In this document: piece by piece, positions 37,470 through 45,298 of the stretch
Layout: each line of letters opens with the position of its first letter
Position numbering within the stretch: position 1 is the first letter of the stretch
DNA from: Halalkalibacter wakoensis JCM 9140
GTDB lineage: Bacteria > Bacillota > Bacilli > Bacillales > Bacillaceae_D
Direction: 5' to 3'
NCBI RefSeq assembly: GCF_000513095.1
Contig: NZ_BAUT01000010.1
Coordinates: 1-64,000 of the forward strand
Length of the DNA stretch: 64,000 bases
Program-made: the position numbers and the translations under genes
Notes under the pieces: generated by a model
What the model was told of the DNA's origin: nothing
The model's input: the letters and a program-made list of their open reading frames with translations, nothing else
Databases searched by the model: none

Positions 37470-37988
37470 TTACCCAATGTCCTCTTTTAAATCCAAACGA
37501 GAGACAGGAGATAAAGTACTGTTAGTAGTGTTTAATGTATATGCTGAAATCTGCACACGTTCCGGGATAAGAGGGTGTTTTTCTAAAAGTTCCTTACTCT
37601 CAAGCAATGTATGTTCGACTCCACCTTTTCCTTCACCTAGCCAAGACATTACACCTTTATTTGTAACTCGGACGTAATCCAGCGTATCAATTAATGAGGG
37701 ATCAATGCCATCTTTTTTAAAACGATGTAACAGGGTGGTTTCATCGATGTCTACAGTTATTTGATCTTTAGGAGCAATTAGGTATATGTGTTCGACCCCT
37801 TGTTGGTAAATAGCTAATATAATGTTTCGAATTAAACAGCCATAAGGTTGTGTGATAGCTGCTCCTTGGCTAGAAAGAATGAAAACACCTGTCTCCCCTA
37901 AAATGGTTCCTAGCTTTTGCTGAAATTCATAAGTCACATCGGTGACAATGAGTACAGGTGATTTCCCTTCACGTCTATCATTTACCAT
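37470..37988 (-). CDS. YbcF-like degenerate beta-carbonic anhydrase
   Basis: About 172 residues from ATG 37988, which has AAGGAGG eight bases upstream; 21 further in-frame codons upstream are unlikely. The fold pattern is beta-CA-like (KSPVLIVTDVTYEF ... GCLIRNIILAIYQQGVEHIYLIAPKDQ), but the zinc motifs are gone: the usual CxDxR reads TDVTY, and HxxC reads APKDQ. Only one Cys remains. This matches my memory of B. subtilis YbcF, a carbonic-anhydrase-like protein in the MpsAB (ndhF-ybcC) locus. It should be catalytically inactive and may bind bicarbonate or a partner. Last gene of the operon after the SbtA-like transporter. Confidence 0.72.
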   Translation of the reverse strand: MVNDRREGKSPVLIVTDVTYEFQQKLGTILGETGVFILSSQGAAITQPYGCLIRNIILAIYQQGVEHIYLIAPKDQITVDIDETTLLHRFKKDGIDPSLIDTLDYVRVTNKGVMSWLGEGKGGVEHTLLESKELLEKHPLIPERVQISAYTLNTTNSTLSPVSRLDLKEDIG

Positions 37989-38001
37989 AATAAATGCCTC
38001 C

Positions 38002-39017
38002 TTATAACAGGATAAACCATTGTGCCAATTGATAGTAAAGTGGTATTCCAATGATTAAATTAAATGGAAATGTAATTCCAAGCGCAAGTCCTAGGTAAAC
38101 AGATGGATTTGCTTCAGGGACTGATGTCCGTAGGGCAGCAGGAGCAGCGATATAAGAAGCACTTCCTGCTAATACACCCATTAACGTCATGCCTCCGAGT
38201 GATAAACCTATCATTCCTGCAACAAGAACACCTATTGTACCTCCAACGATGGGCATCAAGATCCCGAATAGAAATAACTGTATCCCATGCTTTCTGACTT
38301 CTGGTAATCTTTCTCCAGCGGTTAAACCCATGCTAAGAAGAAATAGAATGAGGACACTGTTATACATATCCATAAATAGTGGCTGAACTGCTGGTAATGC
38401 GCTCTCACCAGCAACAAGGCCAATAATAAGAGCGCCAAGCAATAGAAGGATACTTTTTCCAAATAATGCTTCCTTTAATACATCCTTATCAATCCAAGCT
38501 GTAGCAGGTGATGAAAAAGCGATATTCTTTGATGAATAAGCAACAGAGTCAGATTGTTTTTGATCCATCACTTTTAAAAGAATTAAAGATATGATGATGG
38601 CTGGACTTTCCATAAGGACAACCATTGCATTCATGAAACCTTCATAAGACGTACCAATTTGTTCAAGAAATGAGATAGCTGCACCATACGTCACGATGCT
38701 AACAGATCCATACGTAGCTGCTAATGCAATTGCATTTTTTTATCTATCTTTATGATTTTTAGAAGGAGCAACGTAATAATGGGTAAGATGGACCCTAAAA
38801 ACAATGTAGCAACAACCGGACTAATTACTTCTGCAAATGAGTATTTAGAGAGTTCAATGCCCCCTTTTAAACCAATCGCTATAAGTAAGAAAATACTCAA
38901 TGTTTCACTTAAAGCACTTGGAAATTTTAAATCGGATTTCACTAGAGCTGCTAAGATTCCTAAAACAAAGAATAAGACAACAGGGGATAATAGGTTTTGT
39001 ATCATAATGTCATACAC
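38002..39017 (-). pseudogene. SbtA-like sodium-dependent bicarbonate transporter, frameshifted
   Basis: Two frames make one protein of about 335 residues. The first half starts at GTG 39017 (AAGGAGG eight bases upstream) and reads SPVVLFFVLGILAALVKSDL, then ALSETLSIFLLIAIGLKGG; the second reads ALFGKSILLLLGALIIGL, then GMTLMGVLAGSASYIAAPAAL. These are DUF897/SbtA family segments with ten TM helices. The break lies in a T-run (38735-38741): eight rather than seven T would restore KIDKKNAIALAATYGS. A single homopolymer change suggests sequencing error or a recent mutation. Flanked by YbcI-like and YbcF-like genes. Confidence 0.82.
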
Positions 39018-39060
39018 ACAAACAACCTCCTTAAAAAATAACATGTTTAAACAAAAGAAA

Positions 39061-39126
39061 AAGCCACCAACGAAAAGCTGTCTCATCTTATATAAAAGAT
39101 GCTTCAGCTTGTTCAATTGGTGGCTT
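39061..39126. repeat. Nested intercistronic hairpin before the SbtA-like gene
   Basis: Three perfect nested stems: AAGCCACCAA / TTGGTGGCTT, AAGCTG / CAGCTT and CATCTT / AAGATG, around a central ATATAA-like loop. It lies between the YbcI-like stop and the SbtA-like start. There is no T-run on the minus side, so it is more likely an mRNA processing or stability element than a terminator. Confidence 0.75.
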
Positions 39127-39169
39127 ATCTTTAACGAGCTTTTAAAGCTATTTAAAGATCTTCCAATAA

Positions 39170-39535
39170 CTACGTTAACGTTTTCTCTAAGTCTTCCGCT
39201 AATTTAAAGACCATTAATCGTTCACCTGTTTTCGTGCTAATATCGGTGTGAAGTGTTATCACTTCAATACCCACAATTTCTTGGATCAGTTCTCCTAACG
39301 TTTCTCTACCAGATTCTACAAGTTCACATCGTATTTTCTTAATAGATAAACGTCCTTCGTCTTTTTGACATACAGCATATTCAGCAGGTGTTAACACGCC
39401 TTTGAGGGTAACGATAATCATGTCTCGTAGGATGTCTGTTTTAACAGAAACAGATCCTCGTCCTAGGAAATCTTTTTCCCATTGCGTTAAGGACTTAGAG
39501 ATCGTTGCTTCCAATGAGCCTTTAGTTTGTATCAT
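39170..39535 (-). CDS. MpsC/DUF2294 domain protein (YbcI-like)
   Basis: A 121-residue soluble protein with the DUF2294/MpsC pattern: LEATISKSLTQWEKDFLGRGSV at the start, VTLKGVLTPAEY near 43, and the strand-rich end GIEVITLHTDISTKTGERLMVF. In B. subtilis the YbcI protein lies in the ndhF-ybcC operon, whose MpsAB products take up inorganic carbon. Here it is the first gene of an operon with an SbtA-like transporter and a YbcF-like protein. RBS AGGAGGTA. The biochemical role of MpsC is not known. Confidence 0.78.
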   Translation of the reverse strand: MIQTKGSLEATISKSLTQWEKDFLGRGSVSVKTDILRDMIIVTLKGVLTPAEYAVCQKDEGRLSIKKIRCELVESGRETLGELIQEIVGIEVITLHTDISTKTGERLMVFKLAEDLEKTLT

Positions 39536-39572
39536 TATGAGATACCTCCTATAATGATAGACGAGACAGTAT

Positions 39573-39732
39573 AAAAAAAGGCATATTTCTTCATGGGTAT
39601 GGAGAAATATGCCGATTTATCATAGTCTAAGTGAGAAGGTGGAAATCTTTTTCACCTTATCGATCATCATCAACAAAGTGCTAAAAATAACTTGACTTCT
39701 CTCTTTTCCATTTGATCTCTCGGAATCTAATT
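39573..39732 (-). promoter_or_regulatory. Leader with intrinsic terminator before the carbon operon
   Basis: The leader from about 39732 to the YbcI-like start holds a hairpin AAGGTG...CACCTT (39659-39637) and then GGCATATTTCT / AGAAATATGCC (39613-39580) followed by seven T (39579-39573). The latter is a full intrinsic terminator placed upstream of the first gene, so expression should need readthrough. A 13-codon frame (ATG GAA AAG AGA ... TGT TGA) starts near 39712, but its ribosome-binding site is weak. Confidence 0.6.
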
Positions 39733-39738
39733 ACTTAA

Positions 39739-39767
39739 ATAATAGCGAAAGATGTAAAAATTGTCAA
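39739..39767 (-). promoter_or_regulatory. Sigma-A promoter of the carbon operon
   Basis: On the minus strand TTGACA (39767-39762), 17-bp spacer, TATTAT (39744-39739). Confidence 0.8.
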
Positions 39768-39847
39768 TGGGTTCTTTCTGAATAGTTCAATAAGTGATCA
39801 TCCATAAAATTCCTTTAATTTTCTAGTATATTTTTTGAAAAAAACAA

Positions 39848-39876
39848 TTGTCTAAATAGTACTTATTCTTTATAAT
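39848..39876 (+). promoter_or_regulatory. Promoter of the dehydrogenase-MetQNI cluster
   Basis: TTGTCT (39848-39853), 17-bp spacer, TATAAT (39871-39876). Back-to-back with the carbon-operon promoter. No S-box or T-box leader is visible between it and the first gene. Confidence 0.7.
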
Positions 39877-39952
39877 GATGAACAATGAGTTAAAACCAAC
39901 TCAACTTCTTGGTTTTTCCTGCTAAAGAAAAAAGATTGGAGGGAAAAATACG

Positions 39953-41034
39953 ATGAAGCCCATAAGAGTTCAAGCTTCGCCTAGTTACTATGCTTGTGAA
40001 TTACATGCATATGACCGGTTAGAAGGGATTTTGCTTGAAGGGAAAGTCGAAAGAGCTTTATTGATTCATGGGACAAAGTCACTAGAAGCGGCTCAATCGT
40101 TTTTGTCTTCATTTACCCAAGTTAAAGTTCAGTTTGAGCTATATCACGGTGAATGTTCAGCAAATGAAATAGCGAGAATGAAACATATTGGAGATAGGGA
40201 AAAGGTAAATGTTGTGATAGGGCTTGGTGGTGGAAAAGTAATGGATTTAGCAAAATCTGTTGCAAATGAGCTAAATATTCCTGTAGTGTTGCTACCGACA
40301 CTTGCATCTCAATGCGCAGCGTGGACACCACTTAGCGTTATTTATACGGACTCGGGTGACTATGTGAAGTACACTCCTTTTGTGAAAAACCCTTGGGTTG
40401 TGTTAGTAGAACCTACTATTATTGCTCGTTCCCCAATAGCTTATTTACGAGCCGGAATTGGTGACACGCTAGCAAAGTGGTATGAGGCAAAGGCGCTAAC
40501 AAAAGGTTAAGTCATATGCGCGTACCTGTGCTGTTATCGATGCAAACAGCTAATCTCTGTAAACAGCTTCTTCTTCAAGAAAGTGAACAAGCATTAGCTG
40601 CTCTTTCTCAGAAAGATGTAACGGACTCACTGATCTCAATTATTGAGACGAATATAATGGCCGGTGGACTTGTTGGTGGACTTGGGGACGATTATGGAAG
40701 AATTGCTGCTGCTCATTCAATTCATAATGCCCTAACGCAGTTTGAGGAGACCCATCATTTTCTTCATGGGGAGAAAGTGGCATACGGAATTCTCGTTCAG
40801 CTTGCTCTTGAACAAGAGTGGGAAGAGTTGGAAAGGTTGTTACCTTTTTATAAACAAATAGGTTTACCTTTATCGCTTGAGCATCTCGGTCTTGAATCAA
40901 GCGAAGAAGTGCTTAAAGCAATTGCTGATAAAGCTTTACTACCAAGTGAGTCGATTCATTTCATGAATGAATCATTCACACCAAACGAGGTTGTTAACGG
41001 AATGAAATCCGTTGAAACATATATTAAAAAATAG
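39953..41034 (+). pseudogene. Iron-containing (glycerol dehydrogenase-like) dehydrogenase, frameshifted
   Basis: Two frames (39953-40510 and on to 41034) encode about 360 residues of a GldA-like group III dehydrogenase. The NAD loop VIGLGGGKVMDLAKSVA and PTLASQCAAWTPLSV are in the first part; metal-ligand histidines in AAAHSIHNAL and HHFLHGEKVAYG are in the second. The break is in AACAAAAGG (40497-40505); a fifth A would continue ALTKRLSHMRVPVLL. Homopolymer context leaves sequencing error open. It ends 30 bp before metQ, so it is probably cotranscribed with the importer. Confidence 0.85.
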
Positions 41035-41064
41035 AGAGAAAAAGAAAGAGTAGGAGAGAAGAAA

Positions 41065-41880
41065 ATGAAAAAAGTTTTTGTTTCTGCATTAACAGCTTTA
41101 TCTATGATTGGTCTTGCAGCTTGTGGTGGCGGTGGAGACACTGGTACGGGAGAACTATCTGAAGATCTACTAAAAGTAGGAGTAACAGCTGGTCCTCATG
41201 AACAAATCATGGAAAAAGTAATTGAACTAGCAGCTGAAGAAGGTCTTGAAATTGACATGACGGTTTTCACTGAATATGTAATGCCAAACGTGGCACTTGA
41301 TGAAGGTGAATTAGATCTAAACAGCTTCCAACATAAGCCGTACTTAGATAACTTTAAAGAAGAGCGTAATCTTGATTTAGTAGATGTTGCCACAACGGTT
41401 AACTTCCCAATGGGAATTTACTCTGTTGAAGTAGCAGATGTAGCTGAATTGCAAGAAGGAGACAAAGTTGGATTACCAAACGACCCAACAAACGGTGCTC
41501 GTGCGTTAATTTTATTTGAACAAGCTGGGTTAATTACGCTTGATCCTGATGCTGGAGTGACAGCAACAGTAAATGATATTACAGATAACCCGCATAACTT
41601 AGACTTTATTGAATTAGAGGCATCGCAAATTCCTAGACAACTAGATGAGTTAGCGGCTGCTGCGATTAACACAAACTTTGCTATTGAGCATGGGTATGTA
41701 CCGACAGAAGACTCTATTTTTATCGAGCCAAATGACTCACCTTGGGTGAACGTACTGGCTGTTCGTACTGAAAATGAAAATGATGCAGTCATTCAAAAGT
41801 TTATTGAAATTTACCAATCTGAAGAAGTAAAACAATTTATCGAGGAAGAATTTGCTGGTTCAGTAGTAGCTTCTTGGTAA
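41065..41880 (+). CDS. metQ: MetQ-type substrate-binding lipoprotein
   Basis: A 271-residue NlpA/MetQ lipoprotein. Lipobox LAAC with Cys20, then the mature domain: KVGVTAGPHEQIMEKV, ELDLNSFQHKPYLDNF and KVGLPNDPTNGARALILFEQAG, all typical of methionine-binding proteins. The gene order Q-N-I is unusual; metN-I-Q is common. Ligand could be D/L-methionine or a related acid given the neighbouring oxidoreductases. RBS TAGGAGAG. Confidence 0.9.
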   Translation: MKKVFVSALTALSMIGLAACGGGGDTGTGELSEDLLKVGVTAGPHEQIMEKVIELAAEEGLEIDMTVFTEYVMPNVALDEGELDLNSFQHKPYLDNFKEERNLDLVDVATTVNFPMGIYSVEVADVAELQEGDKVGLPNDPTNGARALILFEQAGLITLDPDAGVTATVNDITDNPHNLDFIELEASQIPRQLDELAAAAINTNFAIEHGYVPTEDSIFIEPNDSPWVNVLAVRTENENDAVIQKFIEIYQSEEVKQFIEEEFAGSVVASW

Positions 41881-41941
41881 GGTGTAACTATCGAGTGGGT
41901 GACAATTGTCACCCTTTTTTTCTATTAAGGAGTTGATGAAT

Positions 41942-42955
41942 ATGATCGAATTAAAGAATGTTTCAAAAACATTTGTGTCCAAAAAGTCTACGGTCACAGC
42001 GCTAGATGATGTTTCAATTCACGTACAAAAAGGTGAAATATATGGAGTCATTGGTTATAGTGGCGCTGGAAAAAGTACACTCATCCGTTGCGTTAATATG
42101 CTAGAGAAGCCAAGCGGTGGAGAAATCATCGTAAACGGAGTAACGATGACGGGGTTATCTAGTAATAAATTAAGAGAGGCTCGTCAAAATATCGGGATGA
42201 TTTTTCAAGGGTTTAATTTATTAAAAACGGCAACCGTCTATGATAACATTGCAATCCCTCTTAAATTAACGGGAATCCCAAAAGCGGAAATTGATGAGCG
42301 AGTGAATAAATACTTAGCTGTTGTGGGATTGGAAGCCAAAGCAGACTCCTATCCAAGTCAGTTATCAGGGGGGCAAAAGCAACGGGTTGCGATTGCACGT
42401 GCCTTGTCTCACGAACCTGATGTTCTGCTAAGTGATGAAGCAACAAGTGCACTAGACCCAGAGACGACAGAGTCCATTCTTTCTTTGTTGCTCAAAATTA
42501 ACAAGGAATTCGGAATTACAATCTTATTGATTACGCATGAAATGCATGTCGTTCAAAAAATTTGTGATCGTGTAGCCGTAATGGAGAATGGAAAAGTGAT
42601 CGAAGAAGGAAAAGTGATTGATATTTTCTCTCAAGCAAAAACGGATACGACGAAGAAGTTTATTAACAGTCTATTCCCTGAAGATATTCCATCGGAAGTC
42701 ATTAATTCATTAAAAGAACAAGGGCCGATTATTCGTTTATCTTTTGTTGGTCAATCGACTGGAAAACCAGCTCTCGCTGAAGTATCGAAAAAATTCAATG
42801 TGTACACAAATATATTATCTGGTAACATTGTTCAATTAAAAAATGAACCGTACGGACGGATGGTTATTCATTTAGAAGGAGCAAATGAAGAGACAGAAGC
42901 AGCCGTAAGGTATTTAGAAGAAGTTGGAGTACAAGTAGAAAGGGTGAACTTATAA
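41942..42955 (+). CDS. metN: MetN-type ABC importer ATPase
   Basis: About 337 residues from ATG 41942 (AAGGAG nine bases upstream). Walker A GYSGAGKST near 38, Q-loop, signature LSGGQKQRVAIARAL near 140, Walker B LLSDEATSALD, and the C-terminal ACT-like NIL domain (about 265-337) found in MetN that senses methionine. It drives the MetI permease, which starts one base after its stop. Confidence 0.93.
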   Translation: MIELKNVSKTFVSKKSTVTALDDVSIHVQKGEIYGVIGYSGAGKSTLIRCVNMLEKPSGGEIIVNGVTMTGLSSNKLREARQNIGMIFQGFNLLKTATVYDNIAIPLKLTGIPKAEIDERVNKYLAVVGLEAKADSYPSQLSGGQKQRVAIARALSHEPDVLLSDEATSALDPETTESILSLLLKINKEFGITILLITHEMHVVQKICDRVAVMENGKVIEEGKVIDIFSQAKTDTTKKFINSLFPEDIPSEVINSLKEQGPIIRLSFVGQSTGKPALAEVSKKFNVYTNILSGNIVQLKNEPYGRMVIHLEGANEETEAAVRYLEEVGVQVERVNL

Positions 42956-42956
42956 C

Positions 42957-43628
42957 ATGTTTCAAATTACAGAATTTTTGGATCGTTGGGGAGATCCAAT
43001 TTGGAAAGCGACGATTGAAACGTTTCAAATGGTGTCGATCGCATTAGCTATTTCGATTATTATTGCCCTTCCTTTAGGGACGCTACTTGTTTTAACTAGG
43101 CCGAATAAAAGTTTAGAAAATAAATATGTGTATCAGTTTTTAAATATCATTATTAACATTACTCGCTCTATTCCATTTATTATTCTATTATTCTTTATTT
43201 TGCCTTTTACAAAGTTTATTGTAGGTACATCAATGGGAGTTAAAGGGGTTATTGTGCCACTAGTTGTTTATACAGCTCCTTACATTGCCAGATTGATGGA
43301 ATCAGCTTTATTGGAGGTTGATAAAGGAGTCCTTGAAGCCTATGAAGCAATGGGAATCAAAACACAGCATATTATTTGGCATGTAATGGTTCGAGAAGCA
43401 CGACCTTCTTTAATCCTTGGTCTAACGATTGCGACAATTGGTTTAATTGGAGCAACGGCTATGGCTGGATTAGTAGGAGCTGGTGGTTTAGGAGACTTAG
43501 CTTATCGTTTTGGGCATTTACGTTATGAACCCGAAGTTATGTATGCAACGGTTATCATCCTGATTATCTTGGTACAAGGGATTCAATCAATTGGAAATCG
43601 TGTTGCAACCAAACTGAAGAAAGACTAG
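42957..43628 (+). CDS. metI: MetI-type ABC importer permease
   Basis: A 223-residue inner-membrane permease with five TM helices. The EAA loop EAYEAMGIKTQHIIWHVMVREARPSLI starts near 128 and the preceding PYIARLMESALLEVDKGVLEA is typical of MetI/MetP. Completes a Q-N-I importer operon; the hydroxy-acid oxidase start follows 16 bp later. Confidence 0.92.
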   Translation: MFQITEFLDRWGDPIWKATIETFQMVSIALAISIIIALPLGTLLVLTRPNKSLENKYVYQFLNIIINITRSIPFIILLFFILPFTKFIVGTSMGVKGVIVPLVVYTAPYIARLMESALLEVDKGVLEAYEAMGIKTQHIIWHVMVREARPSLILGLTIATIGLIGATAMAGLVGAGGLGDLAYRFGHLRYEPEVMYATVIILIILVQGIQSIGNRVATKLKKD

Positions 43629-43644
43629 GATGGGGGAAGAAAGA

Positions 43645-44748
43645 ATGTCTAGCAACGTTGGTTTTCGCTCACCGGAAGAGTGGGAGCGCCTTGCAAAAGA
43701 GCGGTTAGAACAAGGTCCATTTGAATACATCCAAAGTGGGTCGGGTGCTGAAGAAACATTAGAAGCTAATTTAGCAGGTTTGAGGAATTGGAAAATTGTC
43801 CCTCGTGTTCTGCGAGATGTGTCTACACTTGATGTACAGTCGACAATTATTGGAGTCCAATCTAATCTACCTGTTGCGCTTGCCCCTGTTGGTTTTCAGA
43901 CAATTATTCATCCAGAAGGTGAACTAGCAGCTGCAAGAGCTGCTGCAGCGAAGGGGATCCCGTATACAGTCAGTACTGTTTCATCATACTCCATGGAGCA
44001 GATTGCAGAAGTCATGGGGAAGGGAGCGAGGTTTTTCCAGCTTTACTGGCCAAATGATGATGAAATAGCGTTGAGTTTTGTAAAAAGAGCTGAAAAGAGT
44101 GGATATTCAGCTATCTTGATTACAGTCGATACTCCATTGCTAGGATTACGAGAGCAAGATAAACAAAACCAATACTTTCCATTAAAAAATGGTCACGGTT
44201 TAGGCAATTATGAATCGGATCCAGTATTTAGAACGAAAGCAAATCTGGAAACGAAAGAGAAAAGTGAAGTTATTTCTGAAGTAGCTTCACGTCTATTTAA
44301 TCCAACTCTAACGTGGGAAAAGGTAAGATGGCTTCGGACACAAACCAAACTTCCAATCGTGATTAAAGGCATTGTTCATCCAGATGATGCTAGATTAGCA
44401 GTAGAGAACGGGATAGATGGAGTAGTCGTCTCCAATCACGGTGGAAGACAATTAGATGGGTCTATTAGCAGCATGGATGCTCTAGAAGATATGGTTAAAG
44501 CTGTCAAAGGGGACATTCCAATTATATTCGACGGTGGTATTCGAAGAGGGGTTGACATAGTTAAAGCACTAGCTCTAGGTGCAGATAGTGTTTTAATTGG
44601 GCGTTTGTATGCTTACGCTCTTATCGATGGCCAAGTAGGTGTTGAAAAAGCTATTACGCAATTAAAAGATGAATTTCAGACAGCATTAGCTTTAACGGGA
44701 GAAACAAAGCTTATAGATTTAAAGAAAACCATGTTACTCAAAAGATAA
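43645..44748 (+). CDS. FMN-dependent alpha-hydroxy-acid oxidase/dehydrogenase
   Basis: About 367 residues from ATG 43645 (GGGGGA seven bases upstream). A TIM-barrel flavoprotein with the catalytic signature SNHGGRQLDG near 260, FMN-site segments LAPVGFQTIIHPEGE and TVDTPLLGLREQDKQ, and phosphate loops FDGGIRRG and IGRLYAYAL. Members oxidise L-lactate, glycolate or mandelate. Immediately downstream of MetQNI, suggesting that the imported compound, or its reduced form, is an alpha-hydroxy acid. This is inference. Confidence 0.88.
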   Translation: MSSNVGFRSPEEWERLAKERLEQGPFEYIQSGSGAEETLEANLAGLRNWKIVPRVLRDVSTLDVQSTIIGVQSNLPVALAPVGFQTIIHPEGELAAARAAAAKGIPYTVSTVSSYSMEQIAEVMGKGARFFQLYWPNDDEIALSFVKRAEKSGYSAILITVDTPLLGLREQDKQNQYFPLKNGHGLGNYESDPVFRTKANLETKEKSEVISEVASRLFNPTLTWEKVRWLRTQTKLPIVIKGIVHPDDARLAVENGIDGVVVSNHGGRQLDGSISSMDALEDMVKAVKGDIPIIFDGGIRRGVDIVKALALGADSVLIGRLYAYALIDGQVGVEKAITQLKDEFQTALALTGETKLIDLKKTMLLKR

Positions 44749-44757
44749 TGTTGAACA

Positions 44758-44824
44758 AGTGCTTACTTTCACATCATGTTAACGATGAATTCGGCAAACA
44801 TGGTATGGGAGTAAGCACTTTTTT
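44758..44824 (+). terminator. Terminator of the MetQNI-oxidase operon
   Basis: AAGTGCTTACT ... AGTAAGCACTT with T-run; the 41-nt loop is long and has internal pairing around CATGTT...AACATG. Confidence 0.8.
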
Positions 44825-44935
44825 AGTTGGTGCATTTTGTTAGTATTCTCTGGTAGATCGTGGACTTCAATGAAGGTATAATGAAGATAATGTCGAATTT
44901 TGTATAATTCACAAACAAGATGAGGTGTTAATGGA

Positions 44936-45298
44936 ATGAAACGAGTTCTTGTTGCAGACGATGAGGAAGTATTACGTATGCTGATAAGTGATACATTAGA
45001 AGATCTTGGACTTCACATTGAAGAGGCGGAAGATGGAGAAGAGGCTTTAAAGAAAATGAGTACGAATGACTATGATTTACTCATTTTAGATTACATGATG
45101 CCTAAACTAACAGGTCCAGAGGTACTAGATCAACTTTCTCCACAAATCAAAAGGGAGGTTCCCATTCTTATGCTAACAGCAAAAGCGCAAAAAAGCGAAG
45201 AAATGGAAGTATACGAAGCTGGTGCCACTTTTTTTATGGCAAAACCATTTAGTCCAAGTGATTTAGCAACTATAGTGGAGGATATTATGAATGGTTAA
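44936..45298 (+). CDS. CheY-like response regulator paired with hybrid kinase
   Basis: A 120-residue receiver domain. Acidic pair DDEE (8-11), phospho-acceptor Asp in LILDYMMP near 53, Thr in MLTAKA and Lys in AKPFSP. It overlaps the hybrid kinase gene by eight bases. The sequence is nearly that of the regulator at 8373 in its first 60 residues, so one kinase may address both. RBS GAGGTG before ATG. Confidence 0.92.
   Translation: MKRVLVADDEEVLRMLISDTLEDLGLHIEEAEDGEEALKKMSTNDYDLLILDYMMPKLTGPEVLDQLSPQIKREVPILMLTAKAQKSEEMEVYEAGATFFMAKPFSPSDLATIVEDIMNG

Noticed and set aside
39160-39535. SbtB-type PII protein next to the SbtA-like transporter
   Set aside because: The 121-residue protein lacks PII T-loop and nucleotide motifs and fits the DUF2294/MpsC pattern instead.
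41065-43628. S-box or T-box control of the MetQNI genes
   Set aside because: No riboswitch core or T-box sequence is visible in the short gaps before metQ or before the upstream dehydrogenase.
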